64,000 nucleotides of DNA from Solirubrobacter deserti (GTDB lineage Bacteria; Actinomycetota; Thermoleophilia; Solirubrobacterales; Solirubrobacteraceae). A program made the position numbers and the translations under genes. The notes under the pieces are model-generated. The model was not told where the DNA came from and did not search any database. It saw only the letters and a program-made list of their open reading frames with translations. The DNA lies in NCBI RefSeq assembly GCF_003344625.1, contig NZ_QPKJ02000007.1, positions 310,001 to 374,000 of the forward strand, in the 5' to 3' direction. Below, one piece after another: positions 32,058 to 40,445 of this stretch (its first letter is position 1; each line of letters starts with the position of its first letter).

Positions 32058-33290
32058 CTACGCGGGCGGCGGGAAGGCGCGCGCCAGCTCGAGGACCTCG
32101 CCGCGGATGCGCTCCAGCGTCGCCTCGTCCCGCGCCCGGACGCCCTCGTCGATCCAGCGCGCGAGCTCCGGCATGTGGTCGGGCGCGAGGCCGCGGGTGG
32201 TGATCGCGGGCGTGCCCAGGCGGATGCCGGACGGGTCCAGCGGCGGGCGCGGGTCGAACGGGACCGCGTTGTAGTTGCAGACCAGGCCCGCCCGCTCGAG
32301 CGCCTCCGCGGCGGCACGCCCGGGCACACCGGTCGCGGACAGGTCGACGAGCAGCAGGTGGTTGTCGGTGCCGCCGGAGACGAGGTCGTACCCGCGCTCG
32401 AGCAGCGCATCGGCCAGCGCCACCGCGTTGGCGACGATGGCGTGCGCGTACTCGGCGAAGGCGGGCTGCGCGGCCTCGTGCAGCGCGACCGCGATCGCGG
32501 CCGTCGTGTGATCGTGCGGGCCGCCTTGGAGGCCGGGGAAGACGGCGCGGTCGAGCGCGGACGCGTGCTCGGCGCCCGACAGCAGCATCGCCCCGCGCGG
32601 GCCGCGGAGGGTCTTGTGGGTGGTGGTCGCGATCGCGTCGGCGTGGCCGACCGGGGAGGGGTGGGCCCCGCCCGCGATCAGGCCGGCGATGTGCGCGACG
32701 TCGGCCGCCAGCATGGCGCCGACCTCCTGCGCGATCGCGGCGAAGCCGGCGAAGTCGATCGTGCGCGGGATCGCCGTGCCGCCGCACCAGATCAGCTTCG
32801 CCCGCTCACGCCGGGCGAGCGCGCGCACCTCGTCGAGGTCGATCACGCCCGTGTCGCGGCGCACGCCGTAGCGGACCGACCGGAACCAGCGGCCGGTGAC
32901 GGACACGCCCCAGCCGTGCGTGAGGTGCCCGCCGGCGTCGAGCGCCATCCCCAAGACCGTGTCGCCCGGCTCCAGGAAGGCCGCGTAGACGGCGAGGTTC
33001 GCGGGCGCGCCGGAGAGCGGCTGGACGTTCGCGTGCTCGACGCCGAACAGCTCGCGTGCGCGCTGCGTCGCCACCTCCTCGATCCCGTCGACGACCGCGT
33101 TGCCCTGGTAGTAGCGCTTGGACGGGTAGCCCTCCGAGTACTTGTTGGTGAGCACCGACCCCGTCGCGGCGAGCACCGCGGGCGAGACGTGGTTCTCGGA
33201 CGCGATCAGGCACAGCGTGTCGTGCTGGCGCGCCTGCTCGGCGGCGATCAACTCGGCGACCTGCGGATCGACGGTGGCGAGGGAGTGCAT
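32058..33290 (-). CDS. glyA: serine hydroxymethyltransferase
   Basis: PLP enzyme interconverting serine and glycine and charging tetrahydrofolate with a one-carbon unit. The 410-residue protein shows LIASENHVSPAVL, TNKYSEGYPSKRYYQG, NVQPLSGAPAN and the PLP lysine in TTTHKTLRGPRG. Starts: ATG at 33290 is six bases after GGAGG and is preferred over the GTG two codons earlier, which overlaps that ribosome site. The leader carries a ZTP riboswitch (separate entry), linking expression to purine/one-carbon status. Confidence 0.97.
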   Translation of the reverse strand: MHSLATVDPQVAELIAAEQARQHDTLCLIASENHVSPAVLAATGSVLTNKYSEGYPSKRYYQGNAVVDGIEEVATQRARELFGVEHANVQPLSGAPANLAVYAAFLEPGDTVLGMALDAGGHLTHGWGVSVTGRWFRSVRYGVRRDTGVIDLDEVRALARRERAKLIWCGGTAIPRTIDFAGFAAIAQEVGAMLAADVAHIAGLIAGGAHPSPVGHADAIATTTHKTLRGPRGAMLLSGAEHASALDRAVFPGLQGGPHDHTTAAIAVALHEAAQPAFAEYAHAIVANAVALADALLERGYDLVSGGTDNHLLLVDLSATGVPGRAAAEALERAGLVCNYNAVPFDPRPPLDPSGIRLGTPAITTRGLAPDHMPELARWIDEGVRARDEATLERIRGEVLELARAFPPPA

Positions 33291-33312
33291 GGGCACCTCC
33301 GAAGCTCGGATT

Positions 33313-33400
33313 CGATGCCCAGGCGCGCGGCGGCTCAGGGGCGCGCCGCTTCCCGGTGGTCAGTTCCACCCGAGGCGCCAGTCACGACGCGCGTCGGCGA
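33313..33400 (-). promoter_or_regulatory. ZTP/ZMP riboswitch (pfl motif)
   Basis: On the minus strand the glyA leader reads CGUCGUGACUGGCG, then a GGGUGGA / ACCACCGGGAAGCG pairing, and after a GC-rich variable stem CCGCCGCGCGCCUGGGC. These are the two conserved halves of the pfl aptamer, which binds ZMP/ZTP when 10-formyl-tetrahydrofolate is short and commonly controls glyA, folD and purH. Just after it, UCCGA can pair with UCGGA, the latter touching the GGAGG ribosome site of glyA, so control may be at translation. Confidence 0.9.
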
Positions 33401-33419
33401 AGCTACCACCCTGACCCTA

Positions 33420-33434
33420 TGTAGATCAGCTACA
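33420..33434. promoter_or_regulatory. candidate PadR operator
   Basis: TGTAG-ATCAG-CTACA, a perfect five-base inverted repeat with a five-base spacer (seven with flanking A/G mismatches), lies eight bases before the padR ATG and between it and the divergent glyA leader. PadR-family operators are often ATGT/ACAT-type dyads near their own promoter, so autoregulation is plausible. Confidence 0.5.
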
Positions 33435-33442
33435 GTGCTCGC

Positions 33443-33745
33443 ATGCGACTGTCGGTACAGACGCTCCGCATCCTGCAGCTGTTCGCGCAGGACCCGAGCG
33501 AGCCGCGCTACGGGCTCGAGGTCATGGACTACACGGGCCTGCAGAGCGGGACGGTGTACCCCGCGCTGCACCGGCTCGAGGCCAACGGCTGGCTGGTCAG
33601 CCGCGAGGAGGAGGTGGACGCGTCGGCGGCGGGCCGTCCGGCGCGCCGCCTGTATCACCTGACGCCGGACGGGCTGGCGGGAGCGCGCGCGGCGCTCGAG
33701 CCGTTCCAGGCCCCGCAGCCGGTGCTGAAAGCGAGGCTCGCATGA
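33443..33745 (+). CDS. PadR family transcriptional regulator
   Basis: A 100-residue winged-helix regulator: LSVQTLRILQLF, RYGLEVMDYTGLQSGTVYPALHRLEANGWL is the recognition helix and wing region, and PARRLYHLTPDGLAGARAAL ends it. It belongs to the short PadR class lacking the long C-terminal coiled coil. Its stop overlaps the ATG of the membrane-protein gene (ATGA). Such pairs usually mean that the regulator controls the linked membrane protein. A dyad lies just upstream (separate entry). Confidence 0.92.
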   Translation: MRLSVQTLRILQLFAQDPSEPRYGLEVMDYTGLQSGTVYPALHRLEANGWLVSREEEVDASAAGRPARRLYHLTPDGLAGARAALEPFQAPQPVLKARLA

Positions 33746-34276
33746 TCGAGTACCTGCTCGCCCGCGCGCTCACGCGCCTGCCGGACGCGCTGCGGGAGCG
33801 CTACGCCGCCGAGTGGCGCGCCGATCGCGCGGCGCTGAGCGGGCGCCGGCTCGCGACCCTGCGCTGGGCGGTCGGCCTGCAGCGCGCCTCGCGCGAGCTC
33901 AGCGGCGAGGGCCGTTACGCGTGGCTCCCGCGGCCGGCGTTCGACGCGCTCGCGTTCGGGCTGGCGTACTACGCCGCCTACGCGCTCCGGTTCGAGGGCG
34001 ACGTGCCCTCCGCCTACCGGGACCTGCTGGTGCAGACGCTGCCGTTCGCGGTCATCGGCGGCACGGCGTGCATGGCGCTGACCGGCAACTACGCGCCCCG
34101 GGGTGCCGGCGCGCTGCAGGTCGTCAAGGGCGTGATGCTCGCCACCCTGGCCCTGATCGCCTACACGGCGCTCGTGCAGCCCACCCTGGTCCTCACCGCC
34201 CGCGGCCTGGCCGTCCTGACCGTCCCCGCCGGCGTCTGCCTGCTGTTCGCGACGACGGCGGGCGCGACGATGCTGC

Positions 34277-35242
<966 letters not shown>

Positions 35243-35288
35243 GGACCGAGCGTGCCAGCGGGCACGGGCGCGAAGAAGAGGCGCCGCG

Positions 35289-35313
35289 ATCCAGGGATCA
35301 GCGATCCGCGGCT
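35289..35313. promoter_or_regulatory. operator-like dyad upstream of the SDR gene (copy 1)
   Basis: ATCCAGGGATCAGCGATCC followed by GCGGCT. The core GGATC-N3-GATCC is a perfect inverted repeat and 22 of about 25 bases match the copy upstream of the regulator gene. It overlaps the 3' end of the regulator gene and lies about 45 bases before the SDR start. Confidence 0.6.
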
Positions 35314-36143
35314 GCGAAGCGCTGATTGCCGATCACCGACAGCAGCCGCAGCTTGTCCGCGTCCTCGCTGCCGGGCGTGGCGGTGTAGACGAGCAGGATC
35401 TGGCCCTCGTCGGCGGCGATCAGGTGCTGGCAGTGCAGCGTGATGACGCCGATCCGCGGGTGGACCATCCGCTTGCGGTCGCTGAGCCGGATCGCGACCT
35501 CGTGCTGGCTCCACAGCTCAGCGAACTCCGGGCTGATGCGCAGCAGCTCGTCGACGATCTCCCGCGCGCGCGGGTCGTCGGGATCGCGCGCGAGCACGGC
35601 GCGCGTGCCCGCGACGTACGCCCGCGTGTGCCGGGGCCGGTCCTCCTCCGGATAGATCTCGCGCTCGCGCGGGTCGGTGAACCAGCGGTACAGCACGCTG
35701 CGCGCCGGGCCGGTGTGGCGCGTCTGCTCGCCCACGAGCGCGACGGCGAGCTCGTTCTGCGCGAGCGTGTCGCCGAGGTCCGACATCACCTGGGCGGGCG
35801 TGTCCAGCCGGTCGAGCACCCGCATCAGCGCCGGGTTGACGTGATCGGTGCGGCGCGCCCGCGGCGACGGCGTGTGACCCGCCAGGCGGAACAGATGGTC
35901 GCGCTCGTCCTGCGTGAGCCGCAGGGCGCGGGCGATCGAGGCCAGCATCGGCTCCGACGGCTGCGGCCCGCGCTGCTGCTCGAGCCGGCTGTAGTAGTCC
36001 GTCGACATGTGCGCCAGCAGCGCGACCTCCTCACGCCGTAGCCCTTTCGTCCGGCGCCGCGGCCCGGCGTCGAGCCCCACGTCGTCGGGAAGCAGCGCCT
36101 CACGGCGGCGGCGCAGGAAGTCGGCGAGCTGCGGACGGTCCAT
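35298..36143 (-). CDS. MmyB-type helix-turn-helix transcriptional regulator
   Basis: A 281-residue XRE-family regulator with a C-terminal ligand-binding domain of the MmyB type, which in characterised members binds a fatty acid. The HTH lies in [26 protein letters not shown]; the C-terminal part has [32 protein letters not shown] and [17 protein letters not shown] start chosen over the GTG one codon earlier. Regulators of this class are often paired with an SDR, as here, and dyads flank this gene on both sides. Confidence 0.92.
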   Translation of the reverse strand: MDRPQLADFLRRRREALLPDDVGLDAGPRRRTKGLRREEVALLAHMSTDYYSRLEQQRGPQPSEPMLASIARALRLTQDERDHLFRLAGHTPSPRARRTDHVNPALMRVLDRLDTPAQVMSDLGDTLAQNELAVALVGEQTRHTGPARSVLYRWFTDPREREIYPEEDRPRHTRAYVAGTRAVLARDPDDPRAREIVDELLRISPEFAELWSQHEVAIRLSDRKRMVHPRIGVITLHCQHLIAADEGQILLVYTATPGSEDADKLRLLSVIGNQRFAAADR

Positions 36144-36177
36144 CACGCCGCCCAGTATCGGACGGGACGCTCCGGCT

Positions 36178-36202
36178 ATCCAGGGATCGCCGATCCGTGG
36201 CT
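36178..36202. promoter_or_regulatory. operator-like dyad upstream of the MmyB-type regulator (copy 2)
   Basis: ATCCAGGGATCGCCGATCC followed by GTGGCT. The same GGATC-N3-GATCC core as copy 1, extended here to the 21-base dyad CCA-N15-TGG. It lies 35 bases before the regulator's ATG, in position for autoregulation, and touches the stop of the convergent-side SnoaL-like gene. Confidence 0.6.
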
Positions 36203-36783
36203 CAGGCGACGTGCAGGACGCCGGCGTCGGCGACCTCGCGCACGCGGCTCCCGTCCGGCGTCAGCGTGATGCGCGTCCAGACCGTCGAGACGAAGCCGGG
36301 TCCGAAGCGCGGCGCGCCGGAGGCCGTCGAGCGGACCCACATGACGTCCGGCTCATCGGGATGCGCGAGGACCGCGTCCGTCCGGCTTTCCGCGCGCAGC
36401 TGCCGGTCGGCGGCCCGCAGCACGCGGATGTAGACCTTCGCCCCGAGCCGGTGCCTGCCGTAGACGGCGGCGAAGTCGTCGCTGAGCAGCGTGCGCAGCG
36501 CGTGCCAGTCCTTGGCCTCGCTGAGCTCGTCCATGCGGTCGATCACCGGCGCGTCGGCGGGCGCGGCGCCCTCCGGCGGCCCGACCCTCGGATCGACCGC
36601 CTTCAGCAGCCGCTTGCGGGCGCCCGCCGGCGCCAGCACCTGGCAGTAGACCTGCTGGGCCACGAGGATTCCGGCGACCACCAGGATCGGCGCCCACAGC
36701 GGTGCGCCGAGCGCGTCCATGACGCCGAACACGAGCAGCGTGAGGGCGACGCTGCAGACGATCACGATCAGTTGGAGCTTCAT
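36202..36783 (-). CDS. membrane-anchored NTF2/SnoaL-like protein
   Basis: A 193-residue protein with two hydrophobic helices at the N-terminus (LIVIVCSVALTLLVFGVM and APILVVAGILVAQQVY) and a C-terminal NTF2-fold-like domain (VIDRMDELSEAKDWHALRTLLSDDFAAVYG, VWTRITLTPDGSRVREVADAG). Probably a small-ligand or protein-binding domain held at the membrane; no catalytic residues can be assigned. ATG at MKLQLIVIV. A dyad of the MmyB type lies at its 3' end. Confidence 0.65.
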   Translation of the reverse strand: MKLQLIVIVCSVALTLLVFGVMDALGAPLWAPILVVAGILVAQQVYCQVLAPAGARKRLLKAVDPRVGPPEGAAPADAPVIDRMDELSEAKDWHALRTLLSDDFAAVYGRHRLGAKVYIRVLRAADRQLRAESRTDAVLAHPDEPDVMWVRSTASGAPRFGPGFVSTVWTRITLTPDGSRVREVADAGVLHVA

Positions 36784-36861
36784 GAGCGCGCGGGAGCCTA
36801 TGCGAGCCGTCACGCGCGCGCGACCATCCGTTCGGCCAGTTCGGGCCGTACGCTCCCGCGC

Positions 36862-37236
36862 ATGGAGATGCATCCCGCCATGGCCGGCCACCTGCGCGCC
36901 GTCACCCAGGACGCGGCCGCGCTGCGCGACGTGTGGGCGCCGGACGGCGTGCTCGAGTTCCCGTACGCGACCGCGGACATGACGGCGCGGATCGAGGGCG
37001 TCGACGCGCTGATCGCGTTCTTCGACGGGCCGCGCCGCTGGGGCGATTGGCGCTTCGAAGTGGTCGATGCCGTCGAGGACTCCGCTCGGCGCCTGGTCGT
37101 CGCGGAGATCCACGCCGAGGCGATCTGGGTGCAGACCGGACGGTCGTACGTGCAGGACTATGTGATCTGGATGGCGCTTGACGAGGACGGGCGAATCCGG
37201 TCCTGGCGCGAGTACTGGGACAAGTCGCGCGTCTAG
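36862..37236 (+). CDS. SnoaL-like/NTF2-fold protein
   Basis: A 124-residue single-domain NTF2-like protein: AMAGHLRAVTQDAAALRDVWAPDGVLEFPY, VDALIAFFDGPRRWGDWRF and WREYWDKSRV at the end. Related proteins bind or isomerise small hydrophobic molecules (PhzA/B, SnoaL, limonene epoxide hydrolase). ATG start with CGCGC before it and no strong ribosome site. The stop overlaps the TatA-like microprotein stop on the other strand. Confidence 0.75.
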   Translation: MEMHPAMAGHLRAVTQDAAALRDVWAPDGVLEFPYATADMTARIEGVDALIAFFDGPRRWGDWRFEVVDAVEDSARRLVVAEIHAEAIWVQTGRSYVQDYVIWMALDEDGRIRSWREYWDKSRV

Positions 37237-37322
37237 CGCCTTCGCGCGAGCAGCACCACCGTCACGACGATCGCGATCAAGATGAGCAGGATCAAGAGCT
37301 CGAGTGGCCCGAAGTTCGGCAT
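37233..37322 (-). CDS. TatA-like 29-residue membrane microprotein
   Basis: The reading MPNFGPLELLILLILIAIVV continues TVVLLARRR-stop. The beginning, with Pro, Phe-Gly-Pro, Glu-Leu-Leu, matches the N-terminus of TatA/TatE (MPNIGPLELLII...) almost residue for residue, but the amphipathic helix and tail of TatA are absent; it ends in three Arg after the membrane segment. An ATG and the membrane pattern are clear. It could be a Tat-associated or unrelated single-pass peptide. Too short to be called by default settings. Confidence 0.65.
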   Translation of the reverse strand: MPNFGPLELLILLILIAIVVTVVLLARRR

Positions 37323-37396
37323 GGCGCGGAGCGTAGTTCCTGAGCACTTTGAACGCGCCGGCTCATCGTCCGCCTCGGGTTGCCAGACTCTTTGCC

Positions 37397-38770
37397 GTGG
37401 AGCGCGCGGATGCGCAGCGCACGCGCGTGCGCATCGTGGAGGCGAGCCGGCGGCTGCTGGAGCAGTCGCCCGCGGCGCCCGTGGCCGACGTCGCGGCGGC
37501 GGCCGGCGTGTCGCGCTCGACCCTGTACCGGCACTTCCCGGACCGGGAGAGCCTGCTGCGCGCGGTGCAGGCGCACCGGCCCCGGGACGCCGGCGAGACG
37601 ACTGAGCGGTCGCTGCCGCCCGGGCACCTGGGGCGTGAGCGGCCCGTCCCGCTCGAGGGGATCCACGTGTTCGACGTGGTGGCGCCGCCGGTGCTGCCGG
37701 AACAGCTCGTCGCCGAGGCGCAGCGGATCGCCGACGTCCCGCTGGCGCTGTACGTGCTCGACATAGACGGGTCGCACCTGCTGCGCGTGGCCGGGCCCGA
37801 CCGGCTGCCGGAGCGGATCGCGGCGCCGCTGGCCGTCGGGCCGGAGCTCGACTCGGACGGGCTGTCGCAGCTGCGCGCCGTGCTCGCCGACCGGCCCGGG
37901 ATCGAAGTCGTGCCGTTGTGGCTGCGCGGGCGCGCGACGGGCGTGATGCTGACGCTGGGCCGGCCGCGGCGCCCGCTCGCCGAGATCGCGCGCCAGGCGG
38001 CGGCCGCGATCACGCTCGCCGACCGCTACACGGACACGTTCGCGCGCGGGCAGCGGCGCAAGCAGCCGACAGCGGCGGCGGAGATCCAGCAGAGCCTGCT
38101 CCCGCCCCGGATCTCGCGCATCTCCGGCGGCGAGGTGGCGGGCAACGTTCTGCCGAGCTACGAGGTCGCCGGCGACTGGTTCGACATCGTGGAGAACCTT
38201 GACGGCGTGTGGCTCACGCTCGCGGACGGGCTCGGGCCGAGCACCCGCGCCGCCGCGAGCAGCGCGGTGGCGCTCGGCGCGCTGCGGGCCAGCCGGCGCA
38301 GCGGTGGTACGCCGCAGGACGCGCTGATGCTGATGCACCGGACGCTGCGGGAGATGCCCGGCCCGGCGGAGGAGATGACCGCGATCGTCGCCCGCTGGGA
38401 CCCGGCGACGTTCCAGCTCGAGCTGGTCAACTGCGGTCATGCGCCGCCGCTGGTGGTCCGCGCCGACCGGACCGTCGAGACGCTCAAGCTGCCCGTGCGG
38501 CGCGGGCTCGGCGGCCGCGCCAGCCCGCGCCCGTCCGAGTTCGTCACCACGCTCAGCCCGGGCGAGCGGCTGGTGCTCTTCTCCGACGGCGTGGTCGCCG
38601 ACGGGGCGGGCCAGGCGGGCTTGAGCTACGACGACGTGGCGGAGGCGGCGCTGCGCTCCGAGCGCGGCTCGGCCGCCGACACCGTGCGGCAGGTCCATCG
38701 CGCGGTGCTTGAAGCCAGCGGGTCGGATCTGCGCGACGACGCGACCGTCGTCTGCCTCGCCGCCGAGTGA
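37397..38770 (+). CDS. TetR-type HTH fused to SpoIIE-family PP2C phosphatase
   Basis: About 457 residues. Residues 8-60 (RVRIVEASRRLLEQSP, AAAAGVSRSTLYRHFPDRESLL) form a TetR-type DNA-binding domain. The middle (about 90-215) is GAF-like. The C-terminal part is a PP2C/SpoIIE domain: AEIQQSLLPPR, EVAGDWFDIV, LTLADGLGPST, VLFSDGVVAD and DLRDDATVVCL, with metal-binding Asp residues in place. Such phosphatases dephosphorylate anti-sigma antagonists. GTG at MERADAQRT is preferred over a TTG sixteen codons earlier. The sigma-factor gene two genes on is the natural partner. Confidence 0.85.
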   Translation: MERADAQRTRVRIVEASRRLLEQSPAAPVADVAAAAGVSRSTLYRHFPDRESLLRAVQAHRPRDAGETTERSLPPGHLGRERPVPLEGIHVFDVVAPPVLPEQLVAEAQRIADVPLALYVLDIDGSHLLRVAGPDRLPERIAAPLAVGPELDSDGLSQLRAVLADRPGIEVVPLWLRGRATGVMLTLGRPRRPLAEIARQAAAAITLADRYTDTFARGQRRKQPTAAAEIQQSLLPPRISRISGGEVAGNVLPSYEVAGDWFDIVENLDGVWLTLADGLGPSTRAAASSAVALGALRASRRSGGTPQDALMLMHRTLREMPGPAEEMTAIVARWDPATFQLELVNCGHAPPLVVRADRTVETLKLPVRRGLGGRASPRPSEFVTTLSPGERLVLFSDGVVADGAGQAGLSYDDVAEAALRSERGSAADTVRQVHRAVLEASGSDLRDDATVVCLAAE

Positions 38771-38784
38771 CGCGTCCCGCCGCC

Positions 38785-38831
38785 GGGACACTTCGTACCG
38801 AAATCTGTCCCATCTCCCGTCAAGTTGTCCC
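38785..38831. promoter_or_regulatory. repeated TGTCCC motifs before the DUF2382-sigma genes
   Basis: GGGACA at 38785-38790 and TGTCCC at 38806-38811 form an inverted repeat with 15 bases between; another TGTCCC lies at 38826-38831. A GGGTAC at 38838 resembles the -10 box of SigB-type promoters, ten bases before the ATG, but no good -35 is at the right distance. Possibly an operator and a leaderless promoter; suggestive only. Confidence 0.3.
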
Positions 38832-38852
38832 GCGACCGGGTACGGGTTGCGC

Positions 38853-39008
38853 ATGGGGGACATGGAGCAGGACGAGCCCGGGCGCGTGCGCCTGCGCGCG
38901 TACGTCGTCGAGGAGGCGGCGGGAACGCTGACGATCCCGGTGCGCCGGGAGGAGATCCGCGTCGAGCGCGAGCCGGCCGCGGGCGCCGAGGACGACGAGC
39001 AACGTTGA
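38853..39008 (+). CDS. short DUF2382 (YsnF-like) peptide
   Basis: A 51-residue protein whose core RVRLRAYVVEEAAGTLTIPVRREEIRVERE matches one repeat of DUF2382, the stress-associated YsnF/PRC-linked domain. Usual members are 100-300 residues, so this is a minimal version. Its TGA overlaps the TTG of the sigma-factor gene (TTGA), indicating coupled translation. Role probably in general stress response; mechanism unknown. Confidence 0.65.
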   Translation: MGDMEQDEPGRVRLRAYVVEEAAGTLTIPVRREEIRVEREPAAGAEDDEQR

Positions 39009-39745
39009 GGACCGCGACCGTTCGACAAGCCGAGGAGCAGGCGCTGTTCGCGCGGCTCGCGCGCGAGAACACGCCGGCGGCCCGCGCGGCGGTCGTCGAG
39101 CGCTTCATGCCGCTCGCCCGCCAGATCGCGCGCCGCTACAGCCGCGGGCTCGACCTCGAGGACTTCGAGCAGATCGCCGCCGTCGGGCTGGTGAAGGCGA
39201 TCGACCGCTTCGACCCCGAACGCGGGCTCGCCTTCACCTCGTTCGCCGTCCCGACGATCGCGGGCGAGATCAAGCGCTACCTGCGCGACCACGCGTGGTC
39301 CGTGCGCGTCCCGCGCGACCTGCAGGAGACCTACATCCGGCTCGACCGCGCGACCGCGGACCTGACGCCCGAGCTCGGCCGGGCGCCTACCGCGGCCGAG
39401 CTGGCCGAGCGGGTCGGCAGCACGGTCGAGCTCGTCCTCGAGGCCCGTCAGGCCGTGACCGCCCGCCGCGCCGTCTCGCTCGACCAGCCCACGCCGGGCG
39501 AGGAGACGATCGGGACGCTCGTCGGCACCGAGGAGGCGGGCTTCGAGGCCGCCGAGCGGTCCGCGCTGCTGGACGCGCTGCTGCGCGACCTCACCGACCG
39601 TGAGCGCCGCATCCTGCACCTGCGCTTCGCCGAGGACCTCACGCAGACGGAGATCGGCGAGCGCGTCGGGCTCTCGCAGGTGCAGGTCTCACGGCTGATC
39701 CGTCAGGCCATCACGCGGCTGCAGAAGAGCGCGGCCGAGAACTAG
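39005..39745 (+). CDS. SigB/SigF-family RNA polymerase sigma factor
   Basis: A 246-residue group 3 sigma-70 factor. Region 2 (FMPLARQIARRYSRGLDLEDFEQIAAVGLVKAIDRFD) and the -10 reading segment TIAGEIKRYLRDHAWSVRVPRDLQE, region 3 (LGRAPTAAELAERVG) and region 4 (LTDRERRILHLRF, QTEIGERVGLSQVQVSRLI) are all present and match stress/SigF-type factors. Start: TTG overlapping the DUF2382 stop; it restores the standard N-terminus (VRQAEEQALFARLA). Together with the phosphatase it forms a partner-switch output, but no anti-sigma or antagonist gene is adjacent. Confidence 0.92.
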   Translation: MRTATVRQAEEQALFARLARENTPAARAAVVERFMPLARQIARRYSRGLDLEDFEQIAAVGLVKAIDRFDPERGLAFTSFAVPTIAGEIKRYLRDHAWSVRVPRDLQETYIRLDRATADLTPELGRAPTAAELAERVGSTVELVLEARQAVTARRAVSLDQPTPGEETIGTLVGTEEAGFEAAERSALLDALLRDLTDRERRILHLRFAEDLTQTEIGERVGLSQVQVSRLIRQAITRLQKSAAEN

Positions 39746-40149
39746 AACGAGCGCCAGCTGCCACGGCTCAGGAAGAAGCCGTGGCTGCCGTTGCGGCACG
39801 TGAGGCCCTTCTCGGTCGAAGTGCAGCGCAGCCGGCCGAACGTGCGCGACTGGCCGTAGCGCAGCACCTTCGCGCTGCGCTCACTCGCGGCCGGGCCGAC
39901 GTCCCCGGCGCACACGATCGGCGTCGCCCGGCCCGAGCGGGTGAGCGCGACGCGCGTGTCCGAGTACGCGCCCGCGCCGCCGCAGTCGCGCTTGGCCGGC
40001 TTGGGCCGCAGCCCGGACTTGATCTCGCACTCGACGCGCGAGCTCGAGCCGTCGCAGACGATGTTGCCGGACGGGGTCTTGAAGTACGCGCCGTGCGCGG
40101 CGCCGGTGAGAGCCGCGAACAGCGCGGCGGTGAGAACGAGGAGGCGCAT
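39742..40149 (-). CDS. secreted DUF6636 protein
   Basis: A 135-residue exported protein. The signal peptide MRLLVLTAALFAALT to GAAHG sets the start. The mature part has YFKTPSGNIVCDGSSSRVECEIKSGL and a late FGRLRCTSTEKGLTCRNGSHGFFLSRG, typical of DUF6636 with four to six paired cysteines. Function unknown. Its stop shares CTAG with the stop of the convergent sigma-factor gene. Confidence 0.82.
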   Translation of the reverse strand: MRLLVLTAALFAALTGAAHGAYFKTPSGNIVCDGSSSRVECEIKSGLRPKPAKRDCGGAGAYSDTRVALTRSGRATPIVCAGDVGPAASERSAKVLRYGQSRTFGRLRCTSTEKGLTCRNGSHGFFLSRGSWRSF

Positions 40150-40236
40150 GTCGAGGCGCGAGGCTACGGGCCGCGCGGTCGCGTGCCCACCGCCCCTAGG
40201 TGTTGTGCGCACCACCCGCATGAGCCGGCTGGGCCT

Positions 40237-40242
40237 GGGTAT
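40237..40242 (+). promoter_or_regulatory. SigB-type -10 box (GGGTAT) before csbD-like gene
   Basis: GGGTAT, identical to the SigB/SigF -10 consensus, lies 36 bases before the csbD-like ATG, giving a leader of about 28 bases with a good GGAG ribosome site. No clean GTTT -35 stands 13-16 bases upstream, so the evidence is partial, but the gene family and the neighbouring sigma gene agree with it. Confidence 0.4.
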
Positions 40243-40277
40243 GACCACCCTGTCGAGATTCAGCGAAAGGAGCCCCC

Positions 40278-40445
40278 ATGGGTGACGGCACGGCAGACAA
40301 GCTGAAGGGTCACGCGAAAGAGGCCACGGGCGAGGTGACCGGCGACGACGAGCTCAAGCGTGAGGGCAAGGTCGATCGCACGTCCGGCACGGTCAAGGAC
40401 AAGGTCGGCGACGCCGCCGACAAGGTCAAGGACACGCTCAAGTAG
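40278..40445 (+). CDS. CsbD family stress protein
   Basis: A 55-residue hydrophilic protein (DKLKGHAKEATGEVTGDDELKREGKVDRTSG then KVGDAADKVKDTLK), the CsbD pattern throughout. In Bacillus csbD belongs to the SigB general stress regulon; here it lies 530 bases from a SigB/SigF-like sigma gene. ATG preceded by AAAGGAG. It overlaps the convergent pgeF stop by eight bases. Missed by ordinary size cut-offs but unmistakable. Confidence 0.9.
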   Translation: MGDGTADKLKGHAKEATGEVTGDDELKREGKVDRTSGTVKDKVGDAADKVKDTLK

